Assembly (NCBI GenBank): GCA_947179485.1
Contig: OX359248.1
Location: 56,182,386-56,246,385, forward strand
Length of the DNA: 64,000 nt
Source: Allacma fusca
Lineage: Eukaryota; Arthropoda; Collembola; Symphypleona; Sminthuridae
Direction: 5' to 3'
The notes below the pieces were generated by a model. It did not search any database. It was not told where the DNA came from and saw nothing but the letters and a program-made list of their open reading frames with translations. This document shows, in pieces, positions 23,737-33,432 of this stretch (the first letter of the stretch is position 1; the number at the start of each line of letters is the position of its first letter). Position numbers and translations under genes: made by a program.

Positions 23737-24106
23737 TAAATGCGTCAATACTTTTTAAGTGCGGGTCGAGTAGACTACGCTCGGCTAAATCTATTTACTT
23801 ATACCATCCTCTGGTGAAGGGCAAAGTTGGGGAATGTAACATCTTATACAACTGTATGAAACATTGGAATGCCCTGCCTGATATGTTGATCCTCCCCGAT
23901 TTGAATTTTGCTAATTTTGTTAAATCCCTAACTAATTTGATACTATTGTCCAGGAATGACGGTGTCACTTAAAATATATTTTTGTATCCTTTATTGAACT
24001 CTTCATCATGACTCGGCTGTCTTTTGATTGGATTATGAATTTATCTTGACTATGTGTGTCCAGGATGAAAACCGATACTTGTATTGACTCCTTTTGTCAC
24101 TAATAA

Positions 24107-24186
24107 AGATTACTACTACTAATACTACTACTACTACTAGTACTACTACTATTACTACTACTACTACTACTATTAATACTAATACT
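24107..24186. repeat. (ACT)n microsatellite, 3' tail of copy A
   Basis: Trinucleotide run following CACTAATAAAG. Elements of this group end in short tandem repeats made at the 3' end. The valine-rich minus-strand frame here is an artefact of the repeat. Confidence 0.9.
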
Positions 24187-25837
24187 CCTACGATGAATTT
24201 CATGAGGGCGCTTTGTTCACCCAAATTAAGGATTACTCGAGGCACACAAAATACATTGTTTTGAGTTATTCTTGTTGTAAACTATCACATTGGTAAACTT
24301 CTGCTGATTACCACATCGAACAACATTTTAATGACAGCGGAGGTATGTATGTTGTATATTCAGCTTGTTTATCTACTCGAATGTCATGCTGAGTACACCG
24401 AAAATCAGATGCAAAATTTGATGCTATCAGAGCCGTTCAATTTTACAACATATGCGGAAGACACGTCAAAATTTTGTATATTTTTACATCTAACATTTGA
24501 CCTCCCGGCAAACTCTAGGAATAACGTTGCATGTCACTTTAACCTGGTAAATATTTGAAACCAAATATAGTCACTAATGCCCAGTTGAATAAGCGAAACA
24601 AAATTGGTTTTACTATTATACTGTAAAATTTAATAAAGTGATATTTTAACAGAACTTGTCAAATGTGCACCATATGTCCTCCAGCCTTGTCGTTTACCAA
24701 ACATTTTCTATCCTTGCCTTTGAAAGCTTCGTGCAAGCATATTATTTGAACCCCCGCGAGTATATTCGAGCGCTGAATAATACAGTTTTAAATATTGACT
24801 TATTTAACAAATTTGATTAGGAAGTTTTGCCAAATTAAAAGTAATTTACTCGTAGACACAGGTCTTAGCACTTTTATATAGTTAAGTTTTAAAATTATTA
24901 ATTTGTAGTTTACATTGCAGCACGTTATTGGTAAGTTCTGAAGAGAAACAAACGATTTATTTTGTTACATTATTGTCATAAACTTGGAGCTTCCGATGAG
25001 GAGGAAATTTGACCGCAGCAATGCACTGTATTGACCCCCATTATAGTTGGGACTGTCTGTCATCCTAAAAGGTTTTACAAATAAGACCATGTTGATGGTT
25101 TTGAAATTCCACCAAATCTATTCTACTTACATCATGAGTACTCCTTTAAGTGATATCTGCCACCTTAAAAATTCTTGGCGGATTTTAAAAAATTCACGCG
25201 AAGTAAATTTGGACCGAAATTTAAAACTTTAGAGCCGAAATTGTAAAAAAATGGAACATGGAGATTTACAGGAATCAAATACATTCTACTAACAAACGGT
25301 TTTTGATCTGCTGCGAAAGTTGTAGTTTTCTTTCCTCCTGATCTCTATTTAAATTTGTGTGCTATTAGGAACTGCGGTGGTCCGGTATCAGTTTTACACA
25401 TACCAATTAAAAGATTACGATTTAAATTTTTGTTGTGCTATCCAATTAAAAAATGTTATTAAATTTCAACAAATCCTAACAAGAGCACTGTTAGTTCATT
25501 TTGTTAAGTGCATCATGTACATCGCGGATTAGAAATTCTATGAATTTAGCATATATATCCCAACAAGTCACAATGCAAATTCATTCGTATCCGTCGGTAT
25601 TTTAATTATCTGATTTTGCGGAAATATGAGCATGAAATATGATGTCCCTGAAATAATTGGAGATTCCTAGTTGCATGCAAGTGTTCAGGGAATCCAGTAG
25701 GCATGGCAAATTGTCTCACTTCAATTAGAATGCCGATATTGCCGGCGCTCCAATTTTCTCTACGTCACTACAATGATTCTTGAATGTTGGTTACTTCGAA
25801 TATCTTGCAAGAACCTGAATGACTAGAAAGAGGACAG
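24187..25837. other. No identifiable gene
   Basis: Short frames only (24331-24558, 25047-25232, plus). Nothing recognised. Confidence 0.5.
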
Positions 25838-25893
25838 GTGATGTATCCTCGGAATATATATCCTCCTGTATTATCTCCTCGGAATATATATTC
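25838..25893. repeat. Dispersed GGAATATATCC block, copy 3 (weak)
   Basis: ATCCTCGGAATATATATCCTCC followed by TCTCCTCGGAATATATATTCTC resembles the blocks at 6530-6605 and 34318-34412. Confidence 0.35.
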
Positions 25894-26049
25894 TCAATAT
25901 CCATGCTGAATCAAGTCTCTGAAGGGAGTTCCGGAACGACTTCAAGTCTATGCTGTTGGGAAGGTCAACGATTTTCACATTCTATGTTGGCCAAAGTAAC
26001 TTCTCTACAAAAGGTTAATTCACTTTCAAATAAGGTTAACCAGTCTATA

Positions 26050-26330
26050 AATTCGGCTTAAGTAGTTTCCAACAAACACACCAACCTTTTTGAATATACC
26101 GGCCAAGAAAATATAAACGAAGTTTAGAATCCCTGTTCAGAATATATAATCTCTTCCCTTAATTTTGCCTTCCAAAATGGTTTTCCCCTGAGAAGAATCT
26201 TCTCATCTTCCCAAAACATTCCAACCACTGGAGAACGGTATTGATTGTGTCGACGCCATGCTTTTATTTTGTTGTTTGGTTTCCCAGAAAATATTGGCTT
26301 TTTCCTAAATATGGCGGAATTTTCCACAGT
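26050..26330. repeat. Degenerate 'AATCCCTG' repeat, block 3
   Basis: Carries AACACACCAACCTTTTTGAA, AGAATCCCTGTTCAGAA and TTCCCCTGAGAAGAATCTTC, which match the layout of the units at 12910-13265 and 17790-18110. Strongly diverged. Confidence 0.35.
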
Positions 26331-26586
26331 AGATTCCGCTGGTTAAGTTTTCGGGATATTTGCATTTGAATACATTATAAACGGTGGTGAAGATTTTCCG
26401 TGTTTTGGTGCTGTAGAGTACCTTTTAGTGTTGTTTCAGGGTTGTCTAGAGCAGTCTCGCTTCGATTTTCCGCATTCCCTTGTACTTTGTATATTCTTGT
26501 ACTCTCTAATAAACTATTTTTATTATATTTATTCAATTTTATGTACTCGGAGTTATGGTTACTCTAGCGAGACCGGTTGACTACTG

Positions 26587-28140
26587 ATGATAGTGATGGT
26601 GTATAAAATTTGCATTGCAGGAACAAATATAAAACGGCTCGGATCGTCATGGAATCTGGTTAACGTTATGATTAACCAGACTTTTGATACATTGAGGATC
26701 AGTCAACGAAACCGAGAAATTCATTTCAGAGAAGCGACTTTTATAAGGGTTCAACACGCCGCACAATCATCCACAGATTTATTGAACAATTCAAGATTCG
26801 GCACGTATCGTGCCGCTGGAAAGTAACTTGGAAGAGACGATCTGCGAATACAAAGTAGGAGTATCATGCTATATGCTGAATATGACTCCGAACTCCCACA
26901 ATACAGAAATCACACCACAGGAAATGAAGTTTAAGAAAAAGCCATTCCTGAGAGATATGAGAACCGCGTACGCCAATTTCATGCACGGGAATACAAAATT
27001 TAGTGATGCATCCCAAAATGCTATCCTAGGCGAGTATAGCAAAGGAAAGGTAAATACTCCAGAGAAAGCATTTTTGAGCCTCACACTGGTTTTTTGCACC
27101 CTAACCGATTCCGATGATGAAGGTTCAACACCTGGGGCACGGATTGTGTTACGGCCAGTTAGCACCATAGGTCTTTGAAAGATCAGACGATAAAATGGAG
27201 CAGGATACAGTTTCCAAGTACCAAGCTGGATAATTAGCTGGGTAAATCAGTGAACATACGACCTATAGAAAATCAATTAATTTCAAACTCAAGAATGAAT
27301 GACTAGAAGCTATGAACGAAGAACTTTATAGTCTTTCTGAACAACAGACGTTGGTCCTCAAAAAGAATTCAGCATATGAGACTCATAAAGAATGTGCGTA
27401 TCAATAAACTCAAGAACTGTCCAGACGATCAAGATTGAAAACAAGGTTTGTTGCTGAAGGTTACAGCAAAAGCAAGCTCCTCGGAACTGAAACAAAACTT
27501 CTAAAGCCCCAACAAACTAAAGCCAGCCGGCATGTAGTTTGTTACAATGGAGAGTAACCCATGTTCTTCTCCCAAAAATAACAAAGGAATTTGTATCCAC
27601 CAAGGGTCATATGTTGTGGAACTCCTCAGAAAATTCGATATTGAACAGTGTAAAACTGTGGAGATTCCAATGGACTAAAGAATGCAGTTATCCCCAATAA
27701 AATCATCCGATGCAGATTACACTAGTGATCTACTATACCAAGCAAGATACACGCGGCCGGATATTACCTAAACGGTTCTTTAATTTCATTACTGGTTATC
27801 GGTAAAAACACTATGATGCAACGAAGAAGATTCTTAGACACCTTAACCCTAATTTTATTAGCCGACTATGGATCGAATAAACATCGAAAGTCTACATCAG
27901 AAAACTTATTTACCTTCCCGTAGCATTATTATGTAGATGAGCATATTATTATTATTAATATTCAGTCGGCCATATTACGTGCATCAACAGAGATTGAATG
28001 TTTGTCATTAGTTCAAGGAGGGACTCCATACAATAGAGAGAGGCGTCTGATATTTATTCAAGGGTTCATAATAGTTGATATATTAGCGAGTGCATGTCTC
28101 GGGATTGGGAGTTTTATCTGGCTAAAACTTGTCTACAGGA
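26587..28140 (+). pseudogene. Decayed copia pol (integrase C-terminus, RT and RNase H fragments)
   Basis: An open frame at 26810-27178 includes CYMLNMTPNSHNTEITPQEM and KFKKKPFLRDMRTAYANF, as in the end of copia integrase. Later pieces read KTRFVAEGYSKSK (RT), then about 27640-27770 IEQCKTVEIPMD and RYTRPDI (the RT to RNase H linker), then about 27870 LADYGSNKHRKSTSENLFTF and about 27985 STEIECLSLVQG (RNase H). Many stops and shifts. No LTRs could be paired. It belongs to a different copia lineage from 37381-44997 and is far older. Confidence 0.75.
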
Positions 28141-29104
28141 AACTCGACAATCAGAACTTTTGATAGCTCCCGATGAGTTAGAACGAAATTTTGTAGCTAA
28201 TACAAGGTTACATATATTTCAAATAGAGATACGCAAAGTTACCTTCAGATTGTATACATTAGAAGTGTATCTGATGCTATTCAAGCAAAAGTTGATCGAG
28301 TAACAGCATGCAATCTCATAACTCACAGAAAAATTGTTAGAGGGTAAAGAATCATACAACTCACACTAAAATCCTGGAGGAAGGAGAATTAACCTAAGAT
28401 TTATTCGACTGTCTTAATTTACATGTGGAACATTTCAGAGTTATCAAATGGGAGAGAACACAATTGATGTCATTGGATTTGGTCATACCAATAGTCAATA
28501 GAAGTCTTTCTCGAGTAGAAGCTGGTGACTTTGACATTCTGACAATAAGGAATAATGTCACATGTTATATATATACATATAGTATAGCAACCATTTCAGC
28601 AGATGAAGATTGTGTATACAATGCGTAATTCAAGGAGCAACCAAACCAATTGTTTTTCTACGTGTCTATCAATTCCACAAAGAGTTTGAAGAAAGGAACT
28701 ATTTCAGAACTGAGAGATGAAAAGTCTCTGGAGAAAATGATGAGCAGCACATGTCAATTGAGCAGTCGATGAGCAGTACATGTCAAACTGTTTTACAACA
28801 TATTGTATATAGTGTCCAGGAAGCAGTTACATCATCGGAAAGAGGAAAATGCTGTCAACAACACGTGTTCACATTGCCCCTATCAGCTACGTTCACTTTG
28901 AAAGTCGTAGAATAAAGAAGATGAATATTGATGGTCGAATTCCTTGAGAAGGAAGATCCTATGATAACTGAGCAAATCATGAAAATAAAGAATAATGAAA
29001 ATAGAGATTGAACAAGAAGATCAAAACCCATCTGTATTTCAATACTCCAATAGCTCATGGTCAATGACTGGAGTTGGACTAATTGTAAAATGTGTAAAGA
29101 GATC
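28141..29104. other. No clear feature
   Basis: Could include the 3' part of the decayed copia element. Frames at 28425-28628 and 28094-28303 are not recognised. Confidence 0.4.
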
Positions 29105-29205
29105 TCATATTTTTCACATTTTTATTGATATTAGTGGAATCCATTTTATTAGAAATAGCAAGCTTTCGAACAGCAACTGTGTTTATCTTCGGGCTATATA
29201 CAACT
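29105..29205 (-). repeat. Penelope-like terminal segment with start-codon context
   Basis: On the minus strand: GCCCGAAG, a short spacer, TTCGAAAGCTTGCTATTTCT, then AATAAAATGGATTCCACTAA with ATG at 29144. The same arrangement occurs at 46823-46740 in front of the other Penelope-like copy. It lies downstream of the GIY-YIG ORF of the element at 29450-31060, as expected if a second terminal copy (pLTR) follows the ORF. Confidence 0.6.
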
Positions 29206-29449
29206 AACTGTTAAATTACGAAAATTGAATATATTTTACAATGTTCGAATTTTTTTACAAAAAACTTAAACATTATTTATATCAATGTTTTATAATTTAT
29301 TTTTAACTTATTGTTAAAGAATTGCTTTGAGTTTAGGAATAATTGGTTTCCAAGCATCACGTATTATGCAACCCTTATTGACGTTCATCAATGGATGTTT
29401 GCTTTGATGAATTAGTAACCCTTCTTTTACTTCTCTTAAAAATAATTTC

Positions 29450-29893
29450 TTAAAGTATAAACTTAGAATATGTCCATTCAATCCAATGGTTTAATTTTGT
29501 CTTGTATATGATTTGTATGATATGTATATGAGCAACAGCCGATTTCTTGCAGTTGTTCTTTTCTACATGCTTCTTATGAACAATAATTCTGGCTTCTAAA
29601 GGTTGTCCTGTTTCTCCAATGTATACTAAATGGCATGAACCACAATTTATACAGTATATTCCTCCCATTTTCAATTCTTCGTGATCCTTAACACTATTTA
29701 AAAAATTCTTAATTTTGATACCAGGAGTAAATATAGGTTTCCATTTAAATGTCCTGTGGAAGAGATTTGCAATATTGCTGGAAGCCGAACCAAAGTAAGG
29801 AATATAAACCCATCTTTGTTTTTTAGTTTGACTTTCTTCCATAATAATATTATCGATAACGTCATCGATTCGACTTTCTTCTCCTTCACACAT
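29450..29893 (-). CDS. GIY-YIG endonuclease domain of a Penelope-like element
   Basis: A 147-residue minus frame. Near residue 77 it has GGIYCINCGSCHLVYIGETG, an exact GIY...YIG pair with the glycine context and a CxxC, followed by LEARIIVHKKHVEKN. This is the C-terminal nicking domain of Penelope-like retroelements. The frame starts in a linker (ESQTKKQRWVYIPYFGSASS, then FHRTFKWKPIFTPG). Upstream, reverse-transcriptase sequence stops after the fingers region and the palm with its catalytic aspartates is missing, so the element is internally deleted. Confidence 0.85.
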   Translation of the reverse strand: MCEGEESRIDDVIDNIIMEESQTKKQRWVYIPYFGSASSNIANLFHRTFKWKPIFTPGIKIKNFLNSVKDHEELKMGGIYCINCGSCHLVYIGETGQPLEARIIVHKKHVEKNNCKKSAVAHIHIIQIIYKTKLNHWIEWTYSKFIL

Positions 29894-31060
29894 TTGAATA
29901 TTTGGATTAATGTTAATTAATACAATACTAATTATTAATTACAAATTCGCGGGAATTCTGTACCGAAGTTGGAACATCTCGATTGCAGTATGAAATGAAT
30001 TCGTTCAAATTTCTGGCTAGTTTGTGATATAATGATCATATGTAGATATTAATGGTTCTCAAAGGTAAATCGTTTATGTGAATTTTCGGTAAACCGAAAA
30101 CCTTGGGTATTCGAGGATAGTAATTATATATATCATGAAACCGTTCAGATGACATCCTATTTTTACTCTTTAGTTTCTTGCATGTATGGTGAAAGTCGAT
30201 TTGAGGTTGGTCAATAGGATCATTGTGATGTAATGTATACGGTCCGGATTCAAGCATTGAATTTATTTGTTGTTCGTAATCAATTTTATCCAATAGAACA
30301 GTGGCATTTCCTTTATCTCCAGAAAGGATAACTAGTTTCTTGTTTTCTCGTCACTTCTTCATTGTTCTAAGAATATTAACTTCATTTTTGTTACTTTGAT
30401 TATTCTTAATAATACGGAATAGTTTTCTTCTTATAATTTCTCTGTCAACTTAATCAGCATTATCATCAGAAAATTCGGATTCAATTGTTGCGATAAATCT
30501 TAATTGTAGTTCTTCCCTTTGCTTGTTTGAAGGAGGTACAGCAAAATTGAGTCCGAGTCCCAAAACATAAAGCTCATCTTTTGATGGGTGACATTTACTT
30601 AGATGGATTACTGTATCACATCTGGTGTCAATATTTGGATTATTTATCTGTTCGTTTAGTGTAACTATTGTCTTCGTTATTAAACTGTTTAATTTATGGA
30701 TATGTTTGTCACGAACTTTTTGAAAACAAAAATTGTAATCGTAGTCGGCGTATTATAAAATTCTAGCATAAATATTATGGAAGTTCGGATAGTTCCAATT
30801 TGTTTGATTCGACAGAATTGATTTGTCTTTTAAGTTGTCATTCAACAGTTTTGGTCACATTTGTTAGTAATTTCTTCGGATTTTTGTGTAATAACTACAA
30901 TCTGCATCTTTAAGAAACTGGGAATAACATTAAATAACTTACACTTAATATAATAAATAATATAAAATATAATATCATTCCTTATGTGTAGTAATTTTTT
31001 ATTATTCTTTTCTAAACTTAATATATTATGTACATAATTCATAATAATAAATAATTATGT
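29894..31060 (-). pseudogene. Penelope-like reverse transcriptase N-terminal part, decayed
   Basis: Minus frame 30293-30036 contains YYPRIPKVFGLPKIH followed by NDLPLR, the signature 'GLPKIHK...PLRPIV' block of Penelope reverse transcriptase. Further upstream pieces to about 31042 align in order with the second copy at 45430-46830, sharing the motif SFLKxQIV/SFLKIKI near the N-terminus. Multiple stops. The RT palm is absent. Confidence 0.8.
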
Positions 31061-31248
31061 CTCATAGGCAGCGAGCAGGAAATATCAATTCCCCTTCAGG
31101 ATGTAGTAGAAAGTAAGTTTAACCACGAAAACAATTACCTTTAACCCAATTAATTTTACCATAAACACAACCACTAAACAAACAACGATAATTTACCATA
31201 TTGTACATATGTAGAGTAGAAAAAATACACTGTAATTATTGATTTAGC

Positions 31249-31703
31249 TGTTAAGAAATAATTGTACGAATGTACATGTGTCTTGTATAAAATATTCATG
31301 AGTGTATGTCAGAAGGAAAGAGGAACTAAATATTCTGACTCAACGGTAACACATTACACGGAGTTTCATGAAGAGGAAAGATTCAACGCATTGGACTTCG
31401 CTGGCACAACAGATTAAGTTTTATGACGGCAATAACCTCGGGACTCAAGATCAACTCAGGACTCTATAAAATAAGGTTTATAAGAATTTGTGAAACAATG
31501 ATTTGAAACGTTTACTTGTTATTTGGACATTATTTTGGATTTAAAATTGTTTCTGTTTAAGCTTTTAATTGTAAACTTTGTTATGTTTGTTATAAATAAC
31601 CCATTTAAAATTACTCCCGTGACTTTAAGTTAATAAATAACAAATCAGTCCATTTTATTCAAGCTAAAAAGAGAATAACGCTGCTTATTACCTTATTTCA
31701 ACA
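31249..31703. mobile_element. Candidate solo LTR
   Basis: Begins TGTTAAGAAATA and ends TATTTCAACA, the TGTT...AACA ends usual for LTRs, over 455 bp. It has TATAAAATAAGG at about 31459 and AATAAATAAC near 31630. No 5-bp target duplication is visible and no second copy is in the window, so this is tentative. Confidence 0.3.
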
Positions 31704-31879
31704 GTAAGTGTTCTCATGTTAGGTATTAACAGGGATGTCAAATTCCAATTTTGTGATTACAAATTACAATTAACGATTACTTCGAAAACAAAATGAATTT
31801 ATAATTAAAATTAATGATTAATGGGATTATAACTACTAATTGATAATTACAATTAATGATTAATGGGGTTATAACTACT

Positions 31880-32520
31880 GATTAATAATTAAGATTAACG
31901 ATTACTTTCAAAATAATTTTTATCGATGATTACAATTAACGATTACTTTAGAAATATTATTCACTGATGTTTACAATTAACGATTACTTTAGAAATATTA
32001 TTCACTGATGTTTACAATTAACGATTACTTTAGAAATATTATTCACTGATGTTTACAATTAACGATTACTTTAAAAATAATTTTCATTGTTAATTAAAAC
32101 AAACGATTACTTTAGAAATTATTTTCATTGATGATTACAATTAACGATTACTTTAGAAATTATTTTCATTGATGATTACAATTAACGATTACTTTAGAAA
32201 TAATTTTCATTGTTGATTACAATTAACGATTACTTTAGAAATAATTTTCATTGTTGATTACAATTAACGATTACTTTAGAAATAATTTTCATTGTTGATT
32301 ACAATTAACGATTACTTTAGAAATAATTTTTACTGTTGATTAAAATTAACGATTACTTTAGAAACAATTTTCATTGATGATTACAATTAACGATTACTTC
32401 GAATATAATTTTCACTGATGATTACAATTAACTATTACTTCGAATATAATTTTCAGTGATGATTACAATTAACGGTTACTTTAAAAATAATTTTCACTGA
32501 TGATTACAATTAACTATTAA
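31880..32520. repeat. 41-bp minisatellite inside the hAT element, about 15 units
   Basis: The unit is TACAATTAACGATTACTTTAG-like followed by AAATAATTTTCATTGTTGAT. At least three variants (ATTATTCACTGATGTT, ATTTTCATTGATGAT, ATTTTCATTGTTGAT) occur in runs, showing local amplification. The ATTAACGATTA core is also present at both ends of the element. Confidence 0.92.
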
Positions 32521-32904
32521 CGATTATTTTCGAAAATTAATTAATTGAGGATTGCAATTAACGATTATCTTTTAACAAAATATTTATTTGTCGATTACAT
32601 TTATTAATGCTTATGTTTTTAAACATTTATTTGCCGATTACATTATTAATAAGTAAAATGATCTTTCAGAACGGACAGACGGCACCTGCGTTTTACATAT
32701 GATATAGATTATATTTTGGTAGTCTTAAAATAAAACTGAGCTTCGATTTGTGAGACTTAGTGTGGTCAAACATAATAAGAAATATCAGATCATGCTACGA
32801 ACTTGTAGTAAGTAGTAACTGCATATGATAGCAACAAAAATAATTATTTTATATGGTTACCAGTATCTTTTTAAAGTAAATTATTTTTTTACAATTTTAT
32901 AATG

Positions 32905-32950
32905 CCCAAGTTTTGGGGCTTGACGTGTCTGACATCATCAGGCGAGACAA
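32905..32950 (-). ncRNA. Hammerhead-like core, Penelope-type
   Basis: The minus strand reads CGCCTGATGATGTCAGACACG, then CCCCAAAACTTGGGCATTA. CTGATGA followed by an AAAC and a short closing arm matches the hammerhead arrangement in Penelope termini, with the usual GAAAC changed to CAAAAC. Likely a decayed remnant inside the hAT element. Confidence 0.35.
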
Positions 32951-33432
32951 ATCATTGAAAAACTGTCCCATTGCGAATTCCGTATTATATATTAAGATTA
33001 ATGACTACTTTATGAAAAAAGTGAATGATGATTGCGATTACAAAATACTTTCTGCTAAAAATCAGTTACGATTACAATTATGAATTAATTTTAACTAAAG
33101 TTAGGTTAGGTTACAATTACAAAATAGTTTTTACTAAAATTTCAGTTACGATTACAATTTTTACACACTACTTCTTATTAAATGTACACTTCCGATTACA
33201 AATTACAAATTACTTCTTGCTAAATTTTGAATTTCATTTACAATTAACGATTAATGGTTTTTAATTTAATAATTGATGAATAAAATTGATGATTGATTTT
33301 TGAAAACGGTTAATTGATTATTACAATTAATGATTATTTCAAAAAATCCAAGCTTACCAAATTAACGATTGATTATTAATAATTAGTAATCATTAATCGT
33401 GATTATTAATCGTTGACATCCCTGGGTATTAA

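Larger units (their letters stand above)
19980..24112 (+). mobile_element. CR1/jockey-type non-LTR element (copy A), split by a nested insertion
   Basis: Fragments run in order on the plus strand. Endonuclease: 20080-20590 with IYRPPSCSVDTFLLFLDSLL and GDINTDL. Linker: about 20810-21120. Reverse transcriptase: 21320-21780 with NYRPIHSLPFVNKVYE, then QHGF and DLQQALNTVSHLLL. ORF2 C-terminus: about 21960-22042, resuming at 23737. The 3' UTR ends in CACTAATAAAG followed by an (ACT)n tail. Stops and shifts are frequent. The 5' limit is uncertain. Two other copies with related 3' ends are at 48192-49235 and 51630-52385. The nested element occupies 22043-23720. Confidence 0.85.
31730..33424. mobile_element. 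hAT element (CAGGGATGTCAA) expanded by a 41-bp minisatellite
   Basis: 12-bp termini CAGGGATGTCAA and TTGACATCCCTG. The exact 8-bp duplication GGTATTAA lies at 31722-31729 and 33425-33432. The left half is mostly a tandem array built on ATTACAATTAACGATTACTT. The right end repeats the same motif less regularly. No transposase coding sequence. A Penelope-like terminal fragment appears to sit at about 32905-32950. Confidence 0.93.

Noticed and set aside
24033-24245. Valine/isoleucine-rich minus-strand frame resembling a membrane protein
   Set aside because: It is the reverse reading of the (ACT)n tail of a non-LTR element.
31249-31703. LTR of the decayed copia at 26587-28140
   Set aside because: A Penelope-like element lies between them, no second LTR copy is visible and no target duplication fits; kept only as a tentative solo LTR.
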